NCBI RefSeq assembly: GCF_000020365.1
Contig: NC_012108.1
Location: 2,604,001-2,668,000 of the forward strand
DNA length: 64,000 nucleotides
Origin: Desulforapulum autotrophicum HRM2
Lineage (GTDB): Bacteria; Desulfobacterota; Desulfobacteria; Desulfobacterales; Desulfobacteraceae
Direction of reading: 5' to 3'
This document shows, piece after piece, positions 54,090-63,900 of this stretch; the stretch's first letter is position 1, and the number at the start of each line of letters is the position of its first letter. The translations under genes and the position numbers were made by a program. Below the pieces are notes generated by a model. The model saw only the letters and a list, made by a program, of their open reading frames with translations, searched no databases and had not been told where the DNA came from.

Positions 54090-54962
54090 ATGACCTGTGC
54101 AATGTTTATAACAGACCTTGACGGCACCCTGCTCAACGATGATAAAGGCATTTCAGCAAGAAATCTTGCTGCCCTTGCTGCCCTTGGCGACATGGGGATT
54201 GTCCGGGTCGTTGCCACGGGCCGGTCCTGGTTCTCATTCATCCAGGCCCTGGAGAATCTGGACCTGTCAGGACCCCGTGATTCCTTTCCCATTGATTATG
54301 TGATTTTTTCAACGGGTGCGGGCATCATGGCCTATCCATCCATGGAACTTGTATGTGACCATGCCCTTTCTTCGGAAGAGGTCCATCGGATTGCCGGCTG
54401 TTTTGATACCCGGAAAATGGACTATATGATCCACCGGCCCATTCCCCATACCCGGGATTTTCTGTTTCACTCCCACGGCCGCGACAATCCTGATTTCACG
54501 TCCAGGGTCGATCTTTACAAACCCTGGGCAACGCCCCTGGGCCCAAAGGGAATAAACGGATTTGGCAGGGCCACCCAGTTGCTGGCAGTTGTGCCTGAAC
54601 AGGAGGCTTTTGGGGTTTTTGAACAGATATCCAGTGAACTTGCAGGATTAAGCGTGGTCCGGGCAACCTCGCCCCTGGATCACAAATCCCTGTGGATTGA
54701 GGTTTTTCCCAGGGGAGTCTCCAAGAGCCATGGAGCCGCCTGGCTGGTAAAGCGTCTTGGCATGGGACCGGAAAACGTGGTGGCAGTGGGTAATGATTAC
54801 AATGATCTGGATCTTCTACAGTGGGCAGGCAAAGGGTTTGTGGTTGCCAATGCACCAGCTGACCTTAAATCACGGTTTACCATGGTACAGTCCAACAATC
54901 GCTCGGGGGTCGCAGCAGCCATTAATATCACGCCTTTTGTCTCAGGATGTCATAGTAGGTGA
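54090..54962 (+). CDS. HAD-superfamily (Cof/MPGP type IIB) phosphatase
   Basis: A 290-residue HAD hydrolase. Motif I is ITDLDGTLLNDDKGIS with the nucleophilic Asp, motif II lies in RVVATGRS, the lysine motif is in EVFPRGVSKSHGAAW and motif IV is VAVGNDYNDLDLL. The cap (residues ~85-200) is of the IIB type, as in Cof proteins and mannosyl-3-phosphoglycerate phosphatase. It removes phosphate from a small metabolite that I cannot name. AGGA lies seven bases before the ATG, three bases after uvrC. Its last 35 bases overlap the convergent mltF-like gene. Confidence 0.88.
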   Translation: MTCAMFITDLDGTLLNDDKGISARNLAALAALGDMGIVRVVATGRSWFSFIQALENLDLSGPRDSFPIDYVIFSTGAGIMAYPSMELVCDHALSSEEVHRIAGCFDTRKMDYMIHRPIPHTRDFLFHSHGRDNPDFTSRVDLYKPWATPLGPKGINGFGRATQLLAVVPEQEAFGVFEQISSELAGLSVVRATSPLDHKSLWIEVFPRGVSKSHGAAWLVKRLGMGPENVVAVGNDYNDLDLLQWAGKGFVVANAPADLKSRFTMVQSNNRSGVAAAINITPFVSGCHSR

Positions 54963-56268
54963 GGATACGTTTAACATAGTGGACCGGTTCCCACCCCCTG
55001 GCATAGCCGTGGGGTAGGGTTCGATAGTAGCGAACCTGGGTGAGCATGGGCAGGGTTTTTTCCAGGTTACTCCAACGGTTTTTGTTCCATCCATGCTTTT
55101 GGGCAAGGGCCTGGGCGTCCCTGACATGGGCATACCCGATGTTGTAGGAGGCAAGGGCAAAGAGCAGACGCTGGTAATGGTCATGAATATCGTCAAACCG
55201 CTGATATAGTTTATTCAGGTACTGGATTCCGGCCTTTAAGCTCTGTTCCGGGTGAAGCCGGTTGCTGATACCCATCTCCATCGCCGTATCTGTGGTGACC
55301 TGCATGAGCCCCCGCACGCCGGTCCGGCTTCTGGCCCAGGGGTTGAAGTGGGACTCCTGGTAAACAACAGCGGCAATCATTCGCCAGTCAAATCCATATT
55401 TGCGACACTCTCGCTTGATGATTTCCTGATAGTCGGGCAGTCGTGTGTCGATGCGCTGGTGGAATTTTTTTACATCGTAATAGTCAAAGGCCTCAACATT
55501 GCTGTAGTACTTTTTAAAGATTTTCTGTTGAAGTTCCCGGGTTTTCCCATCGGTCAGGAAATTATTGACAGTGCTCAGGAACTCAGGGTCATTGGATCTG
55601 ACAGCCCAGCCAAGGGAACGCTCAGGGGAGATGTCAAGCCCTAGGGTGATGTCTGGATGGTAACGTCGATTGAGGCGGGCGATGGTTATGTCGGCCACTG
55701 TGTATTTGATTTCCCGGTCGGCAACCATCTGGATCAGTTCCTCGGTGGGGGTGTTGTCGTGGAGGACAATGCTGATATCTATTCCGCTGCGTTTGATCTG
55801 CTCAAGTCTCGTCTGGTAGGCAGTTCCCCGCCGGACATGGATGGTTTTTCCTGCCAGGGCGGTAAGGTTTGGGACTTCATAAAGCAATTTGTGGTGAATG
55901 AGCTTCTGCTGAACAGTCATGTAGGGAACGGAAATGGTAAGCCGGTTGGTTTTTTTCTGGATCATGCCGGGACCGGCAGCGATAAAATCTCCACGGTCCT
56001 GATAAAGGGACCGGTAGATTTGATTCCAGCCCGGGGTGACAACCTCCAGCCGGACGTGGAGATAGTCGGCAAAGGCCCTGGCCATTTCATACTCAAACCC
56101 AATGGGTTTTTCCTGGTATATATCGTAGGAGTTCACGTTCACAGCGGTGATCATGCGCAGGGTGCCTGTTTTTTTTACACGAAACAGGGTGGTGGGTTTG
56201 ATAAAGAGGTTATGGCTTTTGTTCACCTGGGCGCAGACAGCGGTAAGGGCAAAGCAAGCCATGACCAT
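54928..56268 (-). CDS. mltF: MltF-like membrane-bound lytic murein transglycosylase
   Basis: At least 446 residues. An exported N-terminus leads to a family-3 solute-binding-like domain (about 35-265; MITAVNVNSYDIYQEKPIGF, FVTP-type tail) and then an SLT lysozyme-like domain (about 285-430) with the catalytic Glu in VVYQESHFNPWARS and GLMQVT. It cleaves peptidoglycan to anhydro-muropeptides, as MltF does. The first ATG gives a signal sequence without a basic region (MVMACFALTAVCA). The frame stays open 24 codons further and encodes KNSLKQIFSINALLGY, a proper signal start, but offers only ATT or ATA starts. The true start is therefore probably near 56319. Confidence 0.88.
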   Translation of the reverse strand: MVMACFALTAVCAQVNKSHNLFIKPTTLFRVKKTGTLRMITAVNVNSYDIYQEKPIGFEYEMARAFADYLHVRLEVVTPGWNQIYRSLYQDRGDFIAAGPGMIQKKTNRLTISVPYMTVQQKLIHHKLLYEVPNLTALAGKTIHVRRGTAYQTRLEQIKRSGIDISIVLHDNTPTEELIQMVADREIKYTVADITIARLNRRYHPDITLGLDISPERSLGWAVRSNDPEFLSTVNNFLTDGKTRELQQKIFKKYYSNVEAFDYYDVKKFHQRIDTRLPDYQEIIKRECRKYGFDWRMIAAVVYQESHFNPWARSRTGVRGLMQVTTDTAMEMGISNRLHPEQSLKAGIQYLNKLYQRFDDIHDHYQRLLFALASYNIGYAHVRDAQALAQKHGWNKNRWSNLEKTLPMLTQVRYYRTLPHGYARGWEPVHYVKRILTYYDILRQKA

Positions 56269-56318
56269 ATACCCTAACAGGGCATTTATGGAGAAGATTT
56301 GTTTTAAACTGTTTTTAA

Positions 56319-58580
56319 TTATTTTTCCGACAATAGCACCTCAAAATGGCTTACGTTCTGAAACCCCCTGGGAAGCTTTTTACCCCGGTACCCCCTCTTT
56401 GATCGGTAGTTGTCCTGGTTGCCCACGGACAATTTTAAAAAATGTTTACCTGCATATATAACAATTGCAGCGCCTTCAGGCAAGAGTTTTAACGTTTTGA
56501 TCCGTTCGGTTCCAGGCACACTGAGCTGGTTTTTGGGGATGCCGATGATCTTGTTGCCCTTACCTTTTTCCATGATGGGCATCTCCCTGACCGGAAAAAT
56601 AATCAGTCTGCCAGAGGTCGTGACGGCAGCCAGCAGGTCGGTTTCGGGGTTTTTAAGTGGTTCGGGTGCCATGAATTCGGAAAATTCCTCCACAGTCAGA
56701 ACGGCTTTGCCCGTCCTGCTTTTGGCAATCAGGTTTGAAAACCGGGTGATAAACCCGAACCCGGTGTTGGTGTAAAGGAGAAACAGATCATCGTCCTCGC
56801 CTGTGACAAGGCTTATAATGTGATTTTCAGGCTTAAGGGTGAGCCGTCCGGTAAGGGGTTCTCCCATGGTTCGGGCCGACGCAAGGGTGTGGGTGGCAAT
56901 GGAATAGCTCCTGCCCGATGAATCAAAAAAAACAGCCGGCCGGTTGCTCATGGTGGGTGCGGTGACAAGGAGGTCATCTCCAAATTTGAATTTTAGTTTT
57001 TCAATATCAATGTCATGGCCCTTTGCCGTCCTGGCCCACCCGTTTTTTGACAGAATTACCGTCATGGGTTCAATCTGGATCACCTCTTCCTCGGAAAAGG
57101 CTTCGGCCTCTTTTCGTTCAAATATGGGTGAGCGCCGCAGGTCTCCGTGTGTCTTTGCATCGGCCTGGATTTCCCGTTTGATCAGGGTTCTGAGGCGTTT
57201 GTCCGAGGCAAGAATTTTTTCCAGCTGCTGACGTTCGGAATCAAGGCTGTCCTTTTCCGCCTGGATCTTGATCTCTTCAAGCTTTGCCAGGTTACGCAGT
57301 TTGATTTCAAGGATGGCCGTGGCCTGGCGGTCACTCAGATTGAATCTTTCCATGAGGACCGGTTTGGGTTCGTCACTGTTACGGATGATGGCAATGATTT
57401 CATCAATATTAAGAAAGGCCGTTAACAGGCCCTCCAGGAGGTGAAGGCGATCATTTACCTTATCAAGCCTGTGGCTTATGCGCTTTCTGACCGTATCGAT
57501 TCTGAATGCCAGCCATTCGGAAAGAATGACCTGCAGCGGTTTTACCTCGGGTCGGCCGTTGATTCCGATCATATTCATATTGATGCGATAGGAACGCTCA
57601 AGGTCCGTGGTGGCAAAAAGGTGGTCCATTAGGGCCGTGGTGTTGGTCCTGGCCTTTGGAATGATCACCAGACGGGTGGGCTCTTCATGGTCGGATTCAT
57701 CCCTCAGATCAACGACCATGGGCAGCTTTTTTGCCTGCATCTGGGCCGCGATCTGCTCGAGGATTTTTTCCCCTGACGAGTGGTGGGGAAGGGCCGTGAC
57801 AACGATGTCACCGTCGTCCACATGGAACTTTGCCCGCATCTTGATTCTGCCGTTGCCCGTTTTGTACATTTGCCGGATTTCAGACAGGGGTGTGATGATT
57901 TCAGCCTCAGTGGGATAGTCCGGTCCCTGGATAAATTCGCAGAGCTGGTCAACGGTTGCATCGGGGTGATCAAGCAGGTGAACAAGGGCCTGGGCCACCT
58001 CGGTGAGATTATGGGGTGGAATATCGGTTGCCATGCCAACGGCAATTCCCGTGGTGCCGTTGAGCAGGATGTTGGGAAGCCGGGCCGGCAGCAGGGTGGG
58101 CTCGTTCAAGGTTCCGTCAAAATTTGGAGTCCATTCGGTGGCACCCAGATCAAGCTCGGACAGCAAAATATCTGCGTAGGTTGACAGCCTGGATTCCGTA
58201 TAGCGCATGGCGGCAAAGGATTTCGGATCATCCGGCGCCCCCCAGTTCCCCTGGCCGTCAAGCAGGGGGTAGCGGCAGGAAAAAGGCTGGGCCAGAAGGA
58301 CCATGGCCTCGTAGCAGGCCGAGTCCCCGTGGGGGTGGTATTTTCCCAGAACATCCCCCACGGTTCTGGCTGATTTTTTGTGCTTTGAGCTGGAAGAGAG
58401 CCCCAGCTGGCTCATGGCGTAAACAATCCTGCGCTGGACAGGTTTCAGCCCGTCCCCGATATAGGGCAGGGCCCTGTCAAGGATGACATACATGGAATAG
58501 TTGAGGTAGGCTGTTTCGGCAAAGGTGTCAAAGGGTTGTTTTTCAAATCCCTCAAGGCTTGTTAATTCGTTGTTTTTCAT
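56319..58580 (-). CDS. parC: DNA topoisomerase IV subunit A
   Basis: A 753-residue type IIA topoisomerase subunit. It has the [15 protein letters not shown] and [16 protein letters not shown] segments, the catalytic Tyr in [12 protein letters not shown], and the [15 protein letters not shown] loop. The C-terminal beta-pinwheel (from about 490) is ParC-like. With ParE it decatenates daughter chromosomes. Its ATG abuts the parE stop directly and GAGGGAGA inside parE is the ribosome site. Its last bases overlap the likely real start of mltF. Confidence 0.96.
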   Translation of the reverse strand: MKNNELTSLEGFEKQPFDTFAETAYLNYSMYVILDRALPYIGDGLKPVQRRIVYAMSQLGLSSSSKHKKSARTVGDVLGKYHPHGDSACYEAMVLLAQPFSCRYPLLDGQGNWGAPDDPKSFAAMRYTESRLSTYADILLSELDLGATEWTPNFDGTLNEPTLLPARLPNILLNGTTGIAVGMATDIPPHNLTEVAQALVHLLDHPDATVDQLCEFIQGPDYPTEAEIITPLSEIRQMYKTGNGRIKMRAKFHVDDGDIVVTALPHHSSGEKILEQIAAQMQAKKLPMVVDLRDESDHEEPTRLVIIPKARTNTTALMDHLFATTDLERSYRINMNMIGINGRPEVKPLQVILSEWLAFRIDTVRKRISHRLDKVNDRLHLLEGLLTAFLNIDEIIAIIRNSDEPKPVLMERFNLSDRQATAILEIKLRNLAKLEEIKIQAEKDSLDSERQQLEKILASDKRLRTLIKREIQADAKTHGDLRRSPIFERKEAEAFSEEEVIQIEPMTVILSKNGWARTAKGHDIDIEKLKFKFGDDLLVTAPTMSNRPAVFFDSSGRSYSIATHTLASARTMGEPLTGRLTLKPENHIISLVTGEDDDLFLLYTNTGFGFITRFSNLIAKSRTGKAVLTVEEFSEFMAPEPLKNPETDLLAAVTTSGRLIIFPVREMPIMEKGKGNKIIGIPKNQLSVPGTERIKTLKLLPEGAAIVIYAGKHFLKLSVGNQDNYRSKRGYRGKKLPRGFQNVSHFEVLLSEK

Positions 58581-60536
58581 CTACTCGATCTCCCTCATAT
58601 TACCCTTTGCTTCAATCCAGCGTCGTCTGTCCGGGGCCCTTTTTTTGCCAAGGAGCATGTCCATGATTTCAAACACCCTTTTTTCCGCATCCTGTCCATC
58701 TTCATCCGCACCTTCCTTGTCAATCACCAGCTGGACAAGGCGTCTTGTGTCGGGAGCTATGGTGGTCTCTCTTAATTGAATCGGGTTCATCTCGCCAAGA
58801 CCCTTGAACCTCTGAACATTGATTTTGCCGTGTTTTTTCTTGGTCTGGATACGTTTGATAATGCTTTCTCGTTCCGGGTCGTCCAGCGCATAAAACACCT
58901 CCTTGCCAACGTCAATGCGGAACAGGGGCGGCATGGCCATAAAGATATGGCCTTTTCTGACCACCTCCCGGAAATGCCTGAAAAAAAGGGCGCACAGGAG
59001 GGTGGCAATGTGAAGACCGTCTGAATCAGCATCGGCAAGGATGCAGATCTTGTTGTATCGAAGGCTTGAAATATCTTCAGAATCAGGGTCCACGCCCATG
59101 GCAACGGAAATGTCGTGGATCTCCTTGGAGCTTAAAATCTGTGAGGAGTCCGTGTCCCAGGTGTTGAGGATTTTACCCTTAAGGGGCATGATGGCCTGGA
59201 ATCTTCTGTCCCTTGCCTGCTTGGCAGATCCCCCTGCAGAATCACCCTCCACAAGGAAGAGCTCGCTTTTTTCTGGGTCGCTGCTGGTGCAGTCGCTGAG
59301 TTTTCCCGGAAGGGCCGGACCGTTAGTGATTCGTTTTCGGGTCACCTTTTTGGCTTTTTTAAGGCGTTCCCGGGCATTATCAACGGCCAGGTTGGCCAGT
59401 CGCTCTCCAAAATCGGTATTCTGGTTGAGCCAGAGGCTGAAGGCATCCTTGACAGCCGAGTTGACGATCACCGTGCAGTGGCGGGATGACAGTCTTTCCT
59501 TGGTCTGGCCTGAGAATTGGGCGTCCACAAGCTTGACCGAAAGGATAAAGGCGATGTTTTCCCAGATATCTTCAGGGGCCAGGTTGACGCCTTTGGGAAG
59601 AATATCCCTGAACTTGCAAAATTCCCTGATGGACTCCAGAAGACCGGATCGGAATCCGTTGACATGGGTACCGCCAAGGGGGGTGGGAATGAGGTTGACA
59701 TAGCTTTCGCAGGTGTTGGCCTGTCGTTCCTCGGTCCAGTCAACGGCCCAGGCAACGGTTGCCTCTTCTGCAGTGATATCCCCGGTAAACGGTGAACCGA
59801 ATATGGTGGGACACCCGGCCAGGGCCTCGGTCAGGTAGTCCCGCAGCCCGAATTCAAACTGCCATTCATGTTTTTCCCCTGTTTCTTCAATAAAAAGGGT
59901 GATCATGAGACCGGGGCAGAGGACCGCCTTGGCCTTTAACGCGTGTTTCAACGCTTTTTTAGAAAAATTAGGCCGGTCAAAGTAGCTGGCATCCGGGTAA
60001 AACTTAAGGTTGGTCCCTGAATTGTTTTTTCCGATGGATTTTACCAGGGTCAGTGGCTGGTCACGGTATCCATTTTTAAAGGTGATCCTGTGAAGGGCAC
60101 CGCCCCTCTGGATGTTAACTTCAAGATAGCTTGACAGGGCGTTGACCACTGAAACCCCGACCCCGTGGAGACCGCCGGAAAAGTTGTAATCCTTGTTGGA
60201 AAATTTTGCACCGGCATGGAGCCGTGTGAGGATCAGTTCAACACCTGTGACCCCTTCTTCCGGGTGAATGTCAACTGGCATACCCCTGCCATTGTCACCC
60301 ACCTCAAGGCAATTGTCCGCGTGGAGGACAACATCGATTCTGTTGGCAAATCCGGCAATGGCTTCGTCAACGCTGTTGTCAATTACCTCGTGGGCCAGGT
60401 GGTCCGGGCTTGTGGTGTCCGTGTACATGCCCGGCCTTCGCCTGACCGGATCAAGTCCCTTGAGCACCTCAATGGAGTCGGCGTTGTAGGGGGTTCCGTG
60501 CTTTATCCCCTTTGTGTCTTGATCAAATAGTTTCAT
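58581..60536 (-). CDS. parE: DNA topoisomerase IV subunit B
   Basis: A 651-residue ATPase subunit. GHKL motifs: EVIDNSVDEAIAGFANRI, VGDNGRGMPVDIHPEEGV and GGLHGVGVSVVNALS. The TOPRIM domain has LFLVEGDSAGGSAKQARDR and ILADADSDGLHIATLLCALF, a stretch very close to ParE rather than GyrB, so the gene is called parE. It supplies ATP-driven gate opening for ParC. It shares a 154-base divergent region with a small unknown gene and adenylate cyclase. Confidence 0.96.
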   Translation of the reverse strand: MKLFDQDTKGIKHGTPYNADSIEVLKGLDPVRRRPGMYTDTTSPDHLAHEVIDNSVDEAIAGFANRIDVVLHADNCLEVGDNGRGMPVDIHPEEGVTGVELILTRLHAGAKFSNKDYNFSGGLHGVGVSVVNALSSYLEVNIQRGGALHRITFKNGYRDQPLTLVKSIGKNNSGTNLKFYPDASYFDRPNFSKKALKHALKAKAVLCPGLMITLFIEETGEKHEWQFEFGLRDYLTEALAGCPTIFGSPFTGDITAEEATVAWAVDWTEERQANTCESYVNLIPTPLGGTHVNGFRSGLLESIREFCKFRDILPKGVNLAPEDIWENIAFILSVKLVDAQFSGQTKERLSSRHCTVIVNSAVKDAFSLWLNQNTDFGERLANLAVDNARERLKKAKKVTRKRITNGPALPGKLSDCTSSDPEKSELFLVEGDSAGGSAKQARDRRFQAIMPLKGKILNTWDTDSSQILSSKEIHDISVAMGVDPDSEDISSLRYNKICILADADSDGLHIATLLCALFFRHFREVVRKGHIFMAMPPLFRIDVGKEVFYALDDPERESIIKRIQTKKKHGKINVQRFKGLGEMNPIQLRETTIAPDTRRLVQLVIDKEGADEDGQDAEKRVFEIMDMLLGKKRAPDRRRWIEAKGNMREIE

Positions 60537-60580
60537 TTTGCCCAGTAAACTAGCATATTCGGGTTATGGTAAAATTTGAT

Positions 60581-60608
60581 ATAATAAACGATTTGGGTAT
60601 AAATTCAA
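60581..60608 (-). promoter_or_regulatory. Candidate parE promoter
   Basis: On the minus strand TTGAAT (60603-60608) and TATTAT (60581-60586) are 16 bases apart, about 45 bases before the parE start. The -10 overlaps a TATAAT on the plus strand (60580-60585) that could serve the divergent genes. Confidence 0.4.
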
Positions 60609-60690
60609 TTGTTTTTATTTGGTTGCAATTTTATTGTGTACAAAATATATGACATGGTATTTGGTGAAACACCTTGGGGAATGGGGAATC

Positions 60691-60984
60691 ATGCGTATAA
60701 AACTTAATCTTGACAACCACTGTGTGGAAACGGAAATCCGAAAACTTTATAACGCAAAGGTGAAATCCTGCCTTAGGGGTCAAACAATTACAGATCATGA
60801 CGCCGATGTGATCGAACTGCTGAAAGCCCTGCTGGAAACGGTGGACTTTCCCGGCCTTCGTTCGGCCCTGAAGGCTGTTTCAGGAGAAAAGACATACCCT
60901 GCTGTGCTGGTGGTTGACAGAACGAACAAACCTTGGATTGAGATCAAGAATCAACGAATCGAAATGGGTGATAAACAGGGATGA
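60691..60984 (+). CDS. Unrecognised 97-residue protein overlapping cyaA
   Basis: A small soluble protein starting MRIKLNLDNHCVETEIRKLY, with a mid segment DADVIELLKALLETVDFPGL and an end AVLVVDRTNKPWIEIKNQRI. The predicted order is strand, helix, helix, strands; no membrane span or signal is seen. GGGGAA precedes the ATG. Its stop overlaps the adenylate cyclase start (ATGA), so the two are translationally coupled and may act together. I know no family for it. Confidence 0.72.
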   Translation: MRIKLNLDNHCVETEIRKLYNAKVKSCLRGQTITDHDADVIELLKALLETVDFPGLRSALKAVSGEKTYPAVLVVDRTNKPWIEIKNQRIEMGDKQG

Positions 60985-63900
60985 ACAGTAACGGGTTTGA
61001 CTTGAGGGGATTTGACTGGGCCTGGGATAACGGGGATGAGACCGTAAAACTTGATTTTATCGACCGGGCGTCCCAACTTTCTCCGGCCCAGGGCATTGTT
61101 CCGGTGCTTGCCGGCATCGATTCCCTCCATCTGTCCGTTCGAAATCGGGCAAGGGAGGCCCTTGGCCTGTTCAAATCAAAGATGATTGAACTTGAGCGCA
61201 TCCAGGCGACCCACCCCACGGCTGATCCCCTTGGTTATATTCAGGAGTCATCGGTGTTCAGTGCAAGGATATTTGCACTGTTGAACCCGAACTTGCCCGT
61301 GCAGGAGATTCGCCTGTACATGGAGATCCTCCTGGAAGCCGGAGGCCGGGGCCCTTTTTATGCCTGGCGGTTTTACCAGGATGGTGGCATCCCGAAGCAC
61401 ACCTTGAAAGCCGTGATTCTAACCATCTCAGAACCGGGCAGACTCGCCCTTGTGGTACAATACCTGAAGTCAGCCCCTAGCCTCAGGCGACGCCTTGCAC
61501 CCAGGTTCAAGGCTATTCTTAAGGGAATCACTTGCCGGCAGGCGGTGACCGTTTTTTTTGCAAGGCTTTTTGACAGCCACCTTGCCTTTGATCCTTTTCT
61601 TGTGAATATTTCACCCGAACTCAGGGACCCGGAAACCCTGGTTGCCGAAGACCTTGGCACAAATTTACCCCTGTCAGATCCCCAGCAGCGGGCCACAGCC
61701 GTAAAGGCCCTGGCCATGATGGTTCCACGGATTGATCCTGATCTTGTTCTTGCCCTGCTCTCCTCAAATGAAGACAGGGTAGTCCACTCTGCCGTTCTGG
61801 CAGTTATTGAGGCTTCACCCCAAAAGACCTATGCCGACATATTTGAACCCTTGCTTGAATGGGGCTGCACCTGCAAAGCAGAGGGCCTGGCCGGGTTGCG
61901 TGCCCTTATTGTATCCACGCCGTTACCCCTTTTAATGCTGATCAACACTGTCAAAGCCCGGGCACCCCAGCTAATTGGGCCCTTGTGTGAGGAACTTGCG
62001 ACCCTGTCAAAGATTTCATTTGTGTTTATCCAGGAAATCACCATGGACAAACTGCCCTGGCTTGGGTCCCACCCGGAGATCTGCAAAGCCCTTGTGTTTG
62101 GAATGATTAAAAAAAGGCCGGAACGTGTGGTCAAGCTTTTAGAACGTTTTGGCCGCAGGGGTGATACGGCCATCCACCTTGCCATAACCAATATTGCCAC
62201 AGGGGTGGATGCGACCCTTTCAAAGGAGCGGCGGCAGATCACCGCAGACGGTTCAAAATTAAGACTCAGGTTCAAGTCCATGGCTGCCCCTGATAAAAAA
62301 CTGAGTTTTCTTGATAAAATGCGTTTTAGCTCAGTAAAAAAACAACTGTCAAATATCAAGCAGGGACGAACCACTGAACGCCTGGATTGCAGCGATAAAA
62401 CCCTTGATCAGTTGGACCTCTCCTCGGGGACTTTTTTTTCACCCACGGTATTTGACGGGTGTATGATCAAAAATTCAAATTTTTCATTTTCATCGTTTGC
62501 CAACACCTCGTTCCGGTCTGCCATTTTTGATACGGTCAATCTTAATGGTTCCCGGTTTGATGCCATCAGCTTTGATTGTGCTGTTTTCATGAATGTTTCA
62601 GCCAATGGAGCGGTTTTTACCAAATGCAGCTTTGAAAATGCATCGTTTTTCGGAGTGAGCCTTGAATCGGCCCGGATGACGGATTGTGTTTTTACCGGTG
62701 CCCAGATTTCTACCTCCCTGTTTGTCCGTGCCGACCTTTCCGGGTCTACATTTGCCGGCACCCGGACAGCCGATGTTTCCTTTGTTGAATCCATTCTGGC
62801 GGATTCTGATTTTTCGGGGGTCCAGGCAAGTTTCACCCGTTTCCCCTCCCATACCGTATCAACTCTTGAGGCGGACAGGCCTAACTTCAATTTCCGGATG
62901 TTTCTGTTCGACCCAGAAGACCTGCCTGATTTTTTGTTTGATCCCAAAGCCAACAGTGTCGGTATTGTAAAGGATCTCGTGTTTGAGTTGGATTCTCTGA
63001 TCCTCACGGACCTGATTCATTCCGGCGAAAAACTATTTTTAAACCAGAACAGGCTCTCCATTTTGACGGCAATGGATGTCTTTAAACCCAAACAGGCCGA
63101 CCTTTTTGAAATCATTCCCCTGCTCATCCACGAAAATATTGATTTTCCAGGTTATCAGGCCGACCTTGAACAAAGCCCCCGGGGGATTGCAGAATATCGA
63201 CCCTGTAAGCAGACAGTAAAGACGGCATCACGTTATGTGAACACTGGAAAACTTGAATGCCGATTTTCTGAATTGCCCCATGTGGAGGGACTTTTTACAA
63301 TGGGCAGCACAGGCACCATTGCCCAGGCTCCGGATTCAGACATTGACTACTGGGTATGTGTCCGCGGGTATGATCCTGAATGTATGGAGGAAAAAAGGTT
63401 TCAGCAGAAACTTACCCTGCTCGAACAATGGGCACTTGGGAAATTTAAAACCGAGATTCATTTTTTTATTGTGGACATCGACCGGGCAAGGATTGATGAT
63501 TTCGGAGACTCCACAAGGGAGAGTTCAGGTTCGGCCCAGGGGATGATCCTCAAGGAGGAGTTCTACCGGACCATGATCCATGTGGCGGGAAAACTCCCCT
63601 TTTGGTGTACACTGCCGGTTTCAGTCAGCCGGGAATACTATGGCCTGCTTCTGTCCAGGATCTGTGCCAACCGGTTTCAATGCCGATTTATTGATTTTGG
63701 TGATATACACGAGATTCCCTCGGCAGCCTATTTTGGTGCTTCCATCTGGCAGTTATTCAAACTGCTGGAAAGTCCTTTCAAATCAGTGATTAAAATGGCG
63801 CTTCTGGAGGAGTTTTTATACGCAAGGGGAAAGAAACAGCTGCTTTGCAACCGGTTCAAGGCCCAGTGGATGGACCCGGGGCTTTACCTGCCCCTTGGAA

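Noticed and set aside
59041-59703. 220-codon open frame opposite parE
   Set aside because: Antisense to conserved ParE motifs, low-complexity Ser/Leu/Arg composition and no ribosome site.
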